Shown in pieces: positions 52,256 to 60,600 of a stretch of DNA of 64,000 bases; the first letter of the stretch is position 1, and every line of letters begins with the position of its first letter. The position numbers and the translations under genes are program-made. Under the pieces are notes generated by a model. That model worked only from the letters and a program-made list of their open reading frames with translations. It was not told the origin of the DNA and made no database searches. This stretch comes from Candidatus Peregrinibacteria bacterium GW2011_GWF2_43_17 (GTDB lineage Bacteria > Patescibacteriota > Gracilibacteria > UBA1369 > UBA12470). The stretch covers positions 1 to 64,000 of the forward strand of contig LCFW01000002.1 of NCBI GenBank assembly GCA_000999315.1. Reading direction: 5' to 3'.

Positions 52256-52558
52256 TTATTTCTTGGATATTCTCTTGAGTACAAGTTCGTATCCGCCTTC
52301 TCCGTCTTTAAGCCAATGGCCGACCCTTGTGATAGTCGAGGTGCTTATTCCGGTCTTCTTGGCAATCTCGCGATAGGGAACTCCTTTCGCAATCATTTGT
52401 GCGGCAATCCATCTTTCCGACATAGCTCTGATCTCGGTTATAGTGCAAAGATCGCGCAAAAACTTCCTGGCTTCGTCAGGAGTTCTCAGCAATAAGAGTG
52501 CCTTATGAAGCTGTTTCAGGTCGTCAGTACTGCCCAATTTCTTTGTAGATTTTTTCAC
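52256..52558 (-). CDS. TrpR-like regulator, YerC/YecD family
   Basis: A 100-residue protein of the TrpR superfamily: LKQLHKALLLLRTPDEARKFLRDLCTITEIRAMSERW and the helix-turn-helix GVPYREIAKKTGISTSTITRVGHWL. TrpR binds tryptophan and represses biosynthesis genes; YerC/YecD homologues are of unclear ligand. Because it is divergent from the radical SAM gene across 206 bp with a possible attenuator, it may regulate that gene, but this is inference. Confidence 0.9.
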   Translation of the reverse strand: MKKSTKKLGSTDDLKQLHKALLLLRTPDEARKFLRDLCTITEIRAMSERWIAAQMIAKGVPYREIAKKTGISTSTITRVGHWLKDGEGGYELVLKRISKK

Positions 52559-52586
52559 AAAAAAATCTTACTCCGCAGAAAAAGTA

Positions 52587-52615
52587 TTGACAAGTCTGGG
52601 CGCATAATATAATAT
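52587..52615 (+). promoter_or_regulatory. Promoter of the radical SAM gene
   Basis: TTGACA (52587-52592), a 17-bp spacer and TAATAT (52610-52615); an overlapping TATAAT at 52608 would give a 15-bp spacer. A leader of about 140 nt follows to the ATG at 52765. Confidence 0.7.
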
Positions 52616-52640
52616 CCCGACTGTATTAACGTATTAAAAC

Positions 52641-52691
52641 ATGATAACGCTCGCAGTTTACAAAAAGCATCACCCGGCCCATTGCCGCTAA
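52641..52691 (+). CDS. Possible leader peptide (16 codons, His-rich)
   Basis: ATG at 52641 opens a short frame reading MITLAVYKKHHPAHCR, then TAA. Three His codons cluster in the second half (HHPAH). It sits in the leader of the radical SAM gene before a terminator-like hairpin (52718), the layout of a His or other aminoacyl-tRNA attenuator. No ribosome site is seen, so this is tentative. Confidence 0.3.
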   Translation: MITLAVYKKHHPAHCR

Positions 52692-52717
52692 ATGATATGA
52701 TTTTTTTGTATTTATGC

Positions 52718-52745
52718 GGCTCTAAGAACTATTTAGGGCCTTTTT
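52718..52745 (+). terminator. Terminator-like hairpin in the radical SAM leader (possible attenuator)
   Basis: GGCTCTAA (52718-52725) pairs with TTAGGGCC (52733-52740, with two G-U pairs) and is followed by TTTTT. It ends 19 bp before the gene start and 100 bp after the promoter, so read-through must be allowed for the gene to be expressed. Confidence 0.55.
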
Positions 52746-52764
52746 ATAATTTAAATTAATTAAT

Positions 52765-53889
52765 ATGGAAGCACAGGTTATGAAAGCAAAATTGTTGTGT
52801 CTTGGCGCTAGGACTCCGGAGGGATTAAAAGAATCATTGCTGGATATACAAAATCCTGGAAGACAAAAAAGAGCCGGACTTGGATATGGGGTTTACGCGG
52901 ACGTGGAAGACGAAAAAGGCACGGAATTTACAGTTAATATAGATGCTTTTTCGTTATTTGCACCAACATCTCCGATAGTAATGGACGGAGATCCTAATAA
53001 TTTGAGGTTTTTCGAAATTGAAACAGGTGAACAACTGGGAACCGGGACCGTTGTTAAAAAACCAACATGGATAAATGAAAAATTAACTTCAGGCAAAACG
53101 GCAGGGCAAGTCATACAGCCACACAGTCCAAATGATCTGACTACGTTGATAAGTTCAGGGACAAGATGCTCACTATTTGATACCGGAGAACAATGTTTGT
53201 TTTGCTCCCTCGATGGTAAAGGCGTTGTGCCTAAATCGGAAGAGGATATAGAAGAAGCACTTGGAATTGCACTTAGTCGGAATTCGGAATACAGATTGAT
53301 TTCGAGTTCATCATTTTCAAGAAATCCAAGAGAAGTTTTAAGAAAAATAGAAACGATTAAAAAAAGATTTCCAAACTTAGTTATAGCTCTTGAAACAGTT
53401 CCGTTTGGTGATAAGCGAATGTATCAAGAAGCAAAAACGGCTGGAGCGGATGCTATGATGATGAATTTGGAATGTTATTCGGATGAGGCAAGACGTCGAT
53501 TATGTCCAGGGAAATCGAAAATTGATAAAAAAGAGTATTTCGATGGTTTCGAAGAATCAGTTAAGGTTTTTGGGCCTAGCAATACTACGTCATGTTTGAT
53601 TGTTGGGATGGAACCGGTCGAATCATCCATGGCAGGTGTGAGAGCACTAATTGAAGCTGGCGTCGTCCCGGAAGTAATTCCATGGCGAGCCAACTTGCCA
53701 GAAGGAACAAGTTTACCGAACTGGATGCTCCCAACAAACCCAATCGATCTGGTTAGAGTGCAAGTGGTTGCCGAAACAGAAATGTCAAAAAAAGAACTTT
53801 TGCCAAATGCGGGATGTCTAAGATGCGGGATGTGCCAAATTGCACAAAGAAATTTCAGGAGAAAGATCGAGTTCGTAAAGCTTGGATAG
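52765..53889 (+). CDS. Radical SAM protein with atypical cysteine spacing
   Basis: A 374-residue protein. The putative iron-sulfur/SAM motif is CSLFDTGEQCLFC (C135, C144, C147: CX8CX2C), not the usual CX3CX2C. It is followed by a TIM-barrel-like pattern: YRLISSSSFS, NLVIALETVPF, ADAMMMNLECYSD, SCLIVGMEPVESSMAGVRALIEAGVVPEVIPWRANLPEG. A C-terminal CLRCGMC (C351, C354, C357) could hold an auxiliary cluster. The fold recalls BioB/LipA-type radical enzymes, but the reaction cannot be told. Start: ATG at 52765, with an alternative at 52780 (MKAKLLCLG). It is a single gene with a leader hairpin upstream and its own terminator downstream. Confidence 0.78.
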   Translation: MEAQVMKAKLLCLGARTPEGLKESLLDIQNPGRQKRAGLGYGVYADVEDEKGTEFTVNIDAFSLFAPTSPIVMDGDPNNLRFFEIETGEQLGTGTVVKKPTWINEKLTSGKTAGQVIQPHSPNDLTTLISSGTRCSLFDTGEQCLFCSLDGKGVVPKSEEDIEEALGIALSRNSEYRLISSSSFSRNPREVLRKIETIKKRFPNLVIALETVPFGDKRMYQEAKTAGADAMMMNLECYSDEARRRLCPGKSKIDKKEYFDGFEESVKVFGPSNTTSCLIVGMEPVESSMAGVRALIEAGVVPEVIPWRANLPEGTSLPNWMLPTNPIDLVRVQVVAETEMSKKELLPNAGCLRCGMCQIAQRNFRRKIEFVKLG

Positions 53890-53900
53890 TTTTAGTGCCA

Positions 53901-53933
53901 AGGTGCCGGGGAATGAGGTCTACCCGGCACTTT
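53901..53933 (+). terminator. Terminator of the radical SAM gene
   Basis: Stem GTGCCGGG (53903-53910) with CCCGGCAC (53923-53930) followed by TTT, 12 bp after the stop codon. Confidence 0.75.
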
Positions 53934-53964
53934 CCACAAATCGCTTCTGTAATCCTGTTTTTCG

Positions 53965-53973
53965 TGCTATAAT
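53965..53973 (+). promoter_or_regulatory. Extended -10 promoter of the beta-CASP gene
   Basis: TGC then TATAAT (53968-53973), 23 bases before the ATG at 53997. No good -35 is seen; the TG extension may compensate. Confidence 0.6.
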
Positions 53974-53996
53974 TACAAGACTAAAAACAAACACAC

Positions 53997-55394
53997 ATGA
54001 AATTCATTTCTTACGGTGCCGCTAGGGAAGTGACGGGATCACGCCACATGATTATTTCAAATGGCAAAAAATTGCTACTTGATTGTGGTCTTTTTCAAGG
54101 TCGCAGAAAAGAAGCGGAAGAAAAAAATAAAACTTTCCCGTTTGATCCTAAAACAGTTGATGCGATGATTTTGTCGCACGCTCATATCGATCACTGCGGC
54201 AATATCCCGACACTCGTCAAAAACGGATACAAAAACCCGATTTACTGTACTCCGGCGACCAAAGATCTTTGTTTTTACATGTTGCGCGATAGCGCATTTA
54301 TCCATGAAAAAGAGGCGGAATATTTGAATGAAAAAAAGATGAAGAAAGGTGAAGAATTGATAAAACCGCTTTATACGCAGGAAGATGTCGACGCGGCGTT
54401 AAAACTTTTTCAAGAAGTAAATTTAAACGAAACATTCGAGCCGTTACCCGGATTCAAAATCACTCTTCGTGAAGCAGGTCACATATTGGGATCCGCGATG
54501 TTGCAAATGGAGATTACGGATGAAAAAGGCATTGCACACAAAATAGTATTTACCGGAGATCTTGGACGCAGAGAGTTACCCGTCCTGAAAGACCCTTTTA
54601 AAATCGAAGACGCGGAAATACTAATTACAGAGTCGACTTACGGTGAAAGATTGCACGAGCCGATGTCGACAGCCGAAGGGAAACTCGCGGAAATAATAAA
54701 CAAAACCGTCGAAAGAGGCGGCAAAATAATCATCCCGGCATTTGCTCTTGAACGTACTCAGGAGCTGGTTTATTCGTTAAACGGTCTTATGAGCGTTGGG
54801 AAAATCTCAAGAGACTTAGCCGTTTTCGTAGACAGTCCGCTTGCGGTAAACGTCACGGAAGTTTTCAGAAAACATAAAGAATGTTATGACATTGAAACGT
54901 TAAAGAAATTTACAGACCACAACAAAGATCCGTTCGGCTTCTCGATGCTTAAATATATTTCCGATGTCGAAGACTCGAAAGCCTTAAATGGCAGGCATGG
55001 TCCGTTCATCATCATATCGGGTTCGGGGATGTGCGAATTCGGTCGCGTGCTTCACCATTTGCGAAACAATATAGATGATCACAGAAACACAATTATAGTT
55101 GTCGGCTATATGGCTGAAAACACGCTTGGTCGCAAAATCAAAGAAAAACGAAAAATCGTAAACATCTTCGGTAAACCTCACAGACTTGAATGCGATGTAG
55201 AAATAATAGATGCATATTCGGCACACGCGGACAGATCGGACTTGCTGGATTTCGCCACTCACATCAAAGGACTTAAGAAAATATTCGTCGTCCACGGCGA
55301 AGAAAAATCACAAATGGCTTTCAAGGGCGCCCTGATTGCAAATGGTTTTAACTGGGTACAAATCCCGCAATTCGGCGAAGAGTTTGAAATATAA
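53997..55394 (+). CDS. Metallo-beta-lactamase / beta-CASP RNA-processing nuclease
   Basis: A 465-residue CPSF/Ysh1-like protein. The metal motif ILSHAHIDHCGNIP (near residue 58) is followed by REAGHILGSAMLQ and FTGDLGRRELPVL. The beta-CASP insert carries ESTYGERLHE, IIPAFALERTQELVY, FVDSPLAVNVTEVFRKH and IIISGSGMCEFGRVLHHL. The RMMBL end has VEIIDAYSAHADRSDLLDFA and VHGEEKSQMAFK. These enzymes are endo- or exoribonucleases on RNA. No KH or OB domain is present. It is cleanly bounded by its own promoter and terminator. Confidence 0.94.
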   Translation: MKFISYGAAREVTGSRHMIISNGKKLLLDCGLFQGRRKEAEEKNKTFPFDPKTVDAMILSHAHIDHCGNIPTLVKNGYKNPIYCTPATKDLCFYMLRDSAFIHEKEAEYLNEKKMKKGEELIKPLYTQEDVDAALKLFQEVNLNETFEPLPGFKITLREAGHILGSAMLQMEITDEKGIAHKIVFTGDLGRRELPVLKDPFKIEDAEILITESTYGERLHEPMSTAEGKLAEIINKTVERGGKIIIPAFALERTQELVYSLNGLMSVGKISRDLAVFVDSPLAVNVTEVFRKHKECYDIETLKKFTDHNKDPFGFSMLKYISDVEDSKALNGRHGPFIIISGSGMCEFGRVLHHLRNNIDDHRNTIIVVGYMAENTLGRKIKEKRKIVNIFGKPHRLECDVEIIDAYSAHADRSDLLDFATHIKGLKKIFVVHGEEKSQMAFKGALIANGFNWVQIPQFGEEFEI

Positions 55395-55397
55395 GTG

Positions 55398-55426
55398 AAA
55401 AACCTATAAATTTATCAAGGTTTTTT
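55398..55426 (+). terminator. Terminator of the beta-CASP gene
   Basis: AAAAACCT (55398-55405) pairs with AGGTTTTT (55418-55425), and the T-run serves as the tail. It lies 4 bp after the stop. Confidence 0.7.
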
Positions 55427-55443
55427 ATTTATAAAGCAAAAAG

Positions 55444-55818
55444 ATGAAAGAAATTATCTCGACACCAAGCGCTCCCAAGGCGGTTGGTCCTTATTCTCAA
55501 GCGGTAAAAGCGAACGGATTTATATTCTGTTCCGGCCAACTTCCCTATGCGAAAGAAGGGCAACTTATTTCGGAAGACGCTGGTGAACAAGCAAAACAGT
55601 GTATGGAAAATTTAAAATCAATTCTGGAATCGATCGGTTCGAATCTCGATAAAGTCGTTAAAACGACGATTTTTCTTTCGGACATGAACAATTTCAAAAT
55701 CGTTAATGAAATATACGGATCTTTTTTTAAGTCGGAGCCTCCTGCAAGAGTAACGATACAAGTCGCAAGATTGCCTTTTGATGTAAAAGTTGAAATAGAC
55801 GCGGTAGCAGTATCATAG
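55444..55818 (+). CDS. ridA: RidA-family enamine/imine deaminase
   Basis: A 124-residue trimeric RidA (YjgF/UK114) that hydrolyses reactive enamines such as 2-aminoacrylate produced by PLP-dependent dehydratases. The family start (STPSAPKAVGPYSQAVKANGFIFCSGQLPY) and the catalytic end (PPARVTIQVARLPFDVKVEIDAVA, with the conserved Arg and Glu) are intact. It lies 24 bp before ilvC; RidA protects branched-chain amino acid synthesis in other bacteria, so pairing with ilvC makes biochemical sense. Confidence 0.95.
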   Translation: MKEIISTPSAPKAVGPYSQAVKANGFIFCSGQLPYAKEGQLISEDAGEQAKQCMENLKSILESIGSNLDKVVKTTIFLSDMNNFKIVNEIYGSFFKSEPPARVTIQVARLPFDVKVEIDAVAVS

Positions 55819-55842
55819 CGTGCACAAATCATAATTTTCAAA

Positions 55843-56865
55843 ATGCCAAAAATAAATTTCGGCGGCACAATCGAACGAGTTATAACAAGAAAAGAGTTCC
55901 CGCTTAAGAAAGCTCGTCAAGTATTAAAAAACGAAACGATCGCAATTATCGGATATGGCGTACAAGGGCAAGCTCAATCGTTAAATTTAAAAGATAACGG
56001 ATTTAATGTCATAGTCGGGCAAAGAAAAGGTAAGAGTTGGGGAAAAGCCAAAAAAGATGGTTGGGCTCCGGCAAAAAATCTTTTCTCGATAAAAAAAGCA
56101 TGCCAAAAAGGCACGATAATTTGTTACACGCTCTCCGACGCGGGACAAAAAAAGATATGGGGAAAAATCAAAAAGTATTTAACAAAAGGAAAAACCCTTA
56201 GTTTCGCACACGGTTTTTCGATAGTGTATCAAGATCAAACCGAAGTAATCCCACCTGAGGACATAGATGTCATTATGGCGGCTCCAAAAGGTCCGGGGAT
56301 ACTCGTGAGAGAGAAAGGAGTGGGTGCAAGCTATGCGATATACCAAGATGTAACAGGCAAGGCGAAACAAAAAGCACTCGCGCTTTGCATGGGCATTAAT
56401 TCCACTTGTATATACGAAACAACTTTCAAAAAGGAAGTATATGGGGATTTGACGGGAGAAAGAGGAGTATTGGTTGGTGCAATGGCAGGGTTGATGGAGG
56501 CTCAATATAACGAACTAAGGAAACGTGGTCACACGCCGAGCGAAGCATTTAACGAAACCGTCGAAGAGGCGACAAGAAATTTGATCCCGTTAATAGATAA
56601 AAACGGCATGGAATGGATGTTTGCGAACTGTTCAACCACGGCTCAAAGGGGTGCATTGGATTGGAGGCACGAATTCAGAAAAGCCGTCGAGCCGGTTTTC
56701 AAACGCTTATATGACAGTGTAGAGAGCGGGCATGAAACAAAAATAGTCCTCAAAGCCAACAGTTCGCCAAATTACAGGAGCAAACTTGCAAAAGAATTAA
56801 AAGAATTGGGAGATTCGGAGATGTGGAAAGCGGGGAAGGCCGTAAGACAATTACGATATTTATGA
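55843..56865 (+). CDS. ilvC: Ketol-acid reductoisomerase
   Basis: A 340-residue class I enzyme that isomerises and reduces acetolactate or acetohydroxybutyrate in valine/isoleucine synthesis, with NAD(P)H and Mg. The Rossmann motif IIGYGVQGQAQSLNL (near residue 36), the FAHGFSIVY loop, the VIMAAPKGPG loop, metal-binding DLTGERGVLVGAM (D and E) and the C-terminal ANCSTTAQRGALDW are present. CSTTAQRGA is reminiscent of eukaryotic/Bacteroidota-type sequences. No other branched-chain biosynthesis gene is in the window, which is unusual for a reduced genome. Overlaps the fkbM gene by six bp, tail to tail. Confidence 0.94.
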   Translation: MPKINFGGTIERVITRKEFPLKKARQVLKNETIAIIGYGVQGQAQSLNLKDNGFNVIVGQRKGKSWGKAKKDGWAPAKNLFSIKKACQKGTIICYTLSDAGQKKIWGKIKKYLTKGKTLSFAHGFSIVYQDQTEVIPPEDIDVIMAAPKGPGILVREKGVGASYAIYQDVTGKAKQKALALCMGINSTCIYETTFKKEVYGDLTGERGVLVGAMAGLMEAQYNELRKRGHTPSEAFNETVEEATRNLIPLIDKNGMEWMFANCSTTAQRGALDWRHEFRKAVEPVFKRLYDSVESGHETKIVLKANSSPNYRSKLAKELKELGDSEMWKAGKAVRQLRYL

Positions 56866-57537
56866 TACTTTTTTAGAGTGCGCAATCATATATCCCATCC
56901 CGGGATTATGCCTGGACGGGCAAACTTTCACTTTGTATCCGTTTTTCTCGAGCTTAGTCTTTAAATCCGAACTTCGCATATTTTCCGTGTATTCATGATA
57001 TTCAATAAAAAAAACCGGAATTTTTGCGAACACGGTATCCGGCAAATTGGCAAATATATCGAATTCGGATCCTTCGCAATCCATCTTAACAACGTCGCAT
57101 TGACCGATTTTATTTAAAATCTTTTCCAAAGTCGTGGCGTTAACCTTTTTTTTATTCGCCCCAGCCATCACAAGAGAATGATTATGTGAATCACTGCTGA
57201 TGTATAAATCGACAGAACCTTCTTTGACGGAAACGGCGGAATTTTTTGAAAATACGTTTTGGATACCATTTCGCATCAGATTGGCTTTCAATTCTTGAAA
57301 ATTTTTTTCTTCAGGCTCGAAAGTATAAATCGGTACTGTGGGATTCAGACTTCTCGCATACAAAACAAAAAATCCTTTATGTGCCCCTATATCGATAATC
57401 GAATTTTTGGCAGTTTTAAGATAAGGCTCGAGATTTAAATACTCTCTATCTTCAAAAATTTCCCTTATGACCGACTCGTCGGCATCGGAAGAGATTTCAA
57501 CATTAAATTTGCGATTTAAAAAAGAAATTTGGCGCAT
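56860..57537 (-). CDS. FkbM-family methyltransferase
   Basis: A 225-residue SAM-dependent O-methyltransferase. The SAM site is IIDIGAHKGFFVLYARSLNP (near residue 48), with FEPEEKNFQELKANLMRNGI and the FkbM signature VVKMDCEGSEFDIFANLPD. FkbM enzymes methylate sugars in glycans, polyketides or surface polymers; here it lies next to surface-protein genes but no glycosyltransferase is present. The substrate is unknown. Confidence 0.9.
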   Translation of the reverse strand: MRQISFLNRKFNVEISSDADESVIREIFEDREYLNLEPYLKTAKNSIIDIGAHKGFFVLYARSLNPTVPIYTFEPEEKNFQELKANLMRNGIQNVFSKNSAVSVKEGSVDLYISSDSHNHSLVMAGANKKKVNATTLEKILNKIGQCDVVKMDCEGSEFDIFANLPDTVFAKIPVFFIEYHEYTENMRSSDLKTKLEKNGYKVKVCPSRHNPGMGYMIAHSKKVS

Positions 57538-57594
57538 AGCGAATCAAATCATACATTAATTTACATAACGGGGGTAGATTCCCTTCGTTTTTCA

Positions 57595-57603
57595 TGTTAT
57601 AAT
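57595..57603 (+). promoter_or_regulatory. Extended -10 promoter of the beta-helix protein gene
   Basis: TGT then TATAAT (57598-57603), 28 bases before the ATG at 57632; no clear -35. Confidence 0.6.
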
Positions 57604-57631
57604 ATAGGGATAAAAAATAAAAACTTAAAGC

Positions 57632-60600
57632 ATGTATAACTTCTTGAAAAGGGTCGGCTTGATAGCGGGGATATTGCTTGCTTTCCATTATGTTCCGACA
57701 GCTTCAGCGGCAAGTTTTGTTGTTGATACTCTTACGGATGAAGCAAGCGACGGAGAGTGTGTTCTGGATACGACTCTTAGAGAAGCGGTTGCTTGCGCGG
57801 ATGCCAATGCCGAATCGGATACGATTACCTTTGGTGTTGCGGGAACAATTACTTTAGCGGCCAATCTTTCGGGAATGGGAGATGTAAATGGTGTTGATAT
57901 TGATGCGAATGGCAATATCACATTGGATTGCGGAAATACTTACACCTTGGCGACGGAAGGTACGAACACGACTTTTCGCGGATTTACAATCAGCAATGCG
58001 ACAACTTTTTATGTTGCAGGCACGAGTACTACGGTGGGAGGGACCGATGTGACAGATAGAAATATTTTTTACGGTGCGGGTGCAAATATGGACATAAGAA
58101 CACAAGGAACCAGTCTTATTAAGAATAATTATATCGGTGTTCAAGGAGATGGTATTACCAAAAGTGTTGCGGCAACCGCTATGTTGGTAGCCAGCATGAC
58201 GGGCAATTTGACCATTCAGGGCAATGTAATTGCCGGTGGCGGCGGAGCGGCCATTAACGTCTTTACGAGTAATACCGGAGATTTGTATATAAAAGGGAAT
58301 AAAATCGGAATTGGCGCAGATGGTGTCACGGATTTGAACCCGGCTAATGGGATTAATGCCAGTAGCGCTTATTCCGGGAAATTAACTATTGGCGGCACAG
58401 CCAATGGCGACGGAAATACAATTTCCGGAGCCAGCAGTTACGGGATTATAATAGCCGGCACATTGACGGGCGGTGCCGAGATTCAAGGCAATTATATAGG
58501 TACAAGATTGGATGGACTGGTTGCGGTTGGCAATGCCAATGATGGGATTTCCGTTTCAAGCGCCTGTAGCGGAGGAAGCGGCTGTTTAATCGGCGGATCT
58601 GTCGCAGGAGCAAGAAATGTTATTTCGGGCAATGGTGGTGCCGACGGAATTGAATTTGGCAGTGGGTCCAGCGGATGGCAAGTTTATAATAACTATATAG
58701 GTATTAGCGCTACGGGTACCGGCGCGATTGCAAATGGATATGGAGTTGCAATTACGGGCACAGCTACAAATATTTCAATCGGAGAAACCGGAGCGTCTCC
58801 GTCAACTCACAATGTGATCTCGGGGAATACGGGATACGGGATAGATGTTTCCACAACAGGAGGAACCATTGCGATAAACGGTAATTACATCGGACTTCAT
58901 CCGGACGGTTATACGGCAATAGCAAACGGGATTGATGGCATTCGTATTCAAAGCGGCGCGAACAGCGTTACTATCGGTAATTCTTCCGCAACTTCTCCTA
59001 CCAATGTGATTTCCGGAAATACCGGTATGGGTATTCTTCTTCAAGGTAATGCAGTTTTGTACTCTTCGATGATTGGTTTGAATATTGATGGAACCGGCGC
59101 GGTTGCAAATGGGTCGTATGGTGTTTATATAAATTCTTCAGGACCCGCTGTCGGTTATTCCAGTCTTACGGCAGGGTACAATGTTATATCGGGGAATGCG
59201 GATTCGGGAATTTTTGTTGATAATCTCGACTCATCCGATACCGCAACGATATCTGGTAATTTAATTGGTACGAATCTAAGTGGAAACAGCGCGATTCCAA
59301 ATAGCGGACATGGTATAAAAGTTAATACCAATAACACCGGAGGGATTTTAAATGTCGGGGATTCAAGTTCGGCAAACGTCACCAATGTTATTTCCGGCAA
59401 TACCACCGATGGTATAAACGCGGGTACCAGCAGTGTAAGTTTGCGAGTTTTTAGCTCGCATATCGGTACAAACAAAGCGGGAACGGGCGCTATTGCGAAC
59501 GTAGATGGGATAGACATAACGGGTTCCGCCTTCACAATCGGAGCCAATAGTTTAACAACAGGTTTAAATCTTATATCCGGGAATTCAGGAACAGGCGTAT
59601 ATCTGCGCGAGAATGGAGCCGCCGGGACCGTTAGTGGAAATATTATAGGTTTGAATCTTGCCGGTGATGCGGATTTCGGAAATACATGGGCGGGAGTTTT
59701 TGTTGAAAATGCGAGTACGGGAGTTGTTTTCGGAAGTTCTGTGGCGACCGATGCTACAAATGTAGTTTCAGGAAACAACGGTATTGGTGTTTCTTTTGAA
59801 AATTCCACCGGTGTGAAAATTTATTCCACTTATGTGGGTTCGAACAAGGCGGGTACAGGAATGGTTGCAAACGGGAGCAGTGCGTTGCATCTCGAGCATA
59901 CTGCTGGAGTCACTGCAGGTAATACAACTTCCGCAGGACAAAATCTTTTTGCAGGCAACGCTTCGTTACTGTTCTCATATCAATCTTCGGTTATCGCAAA
60001 AGGGAACATAATGGGTACGGATATCACGGGAACTGTTGATATGTGCGGAGGAACTATCGGGGTTGTTCCGGGATTAAATACGGTTCTCGGGTCAACAACC
60101 GCCGGAGAAGGAAACGAAATAGCTTATTGTGATTATGGTGTGTATGCCGGAGGAGATACGGGCGGAAATTTATGGAGAGGAAATAATTTTCACAACCACA
60201 ACATTAAGGATGTTTTGATTGAGGATAAATCAAATTTCCCATTGGTCGGTACAACCGTTACAACCGCGACAACATCGGCGGTTATCGGTACAACAAGTTG
60301 GGCTAACGGCACGCTCGTTGATATTTACAGTAGACCGACAGCGGGAGGAGCAATGACTTATGAAGGTACCGCAACAGTTTCAGGTGGAGCGTTCGCACTT
60401 TATAAAGACTTTGCGGCTCAGGGTGATTACAAATACATTTTGAGTGCGACCGACGGTACAAATTCAGGTCAGTTTACTGATGAGTATGCCGTTACTGCCG
60501 ACGTCACAGCTCCGACAGACCTCGTTGTCACAAGCACAACCGGTCATTCAACCGCGACAGCGGCATATACATTTACAGGCACAAAAGAGGCTTATTCAAG

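Noticed and set aside
57503-57688. 61-codon minus-strand frame across the start of the beta-helix gene
   Set aside because: It overlaps the fkbM start, the extended -10 promoter and the signal-peptide codons of the beta-helix gene. No support as a gene.
58400-59900. Recurrent words suggesting a tandem DNA repeat or CRISPR
   Set aside because: They encode the NVISGN and YIG strands of the beta-helix repeats. Spacing is variable and the frame is maintained.
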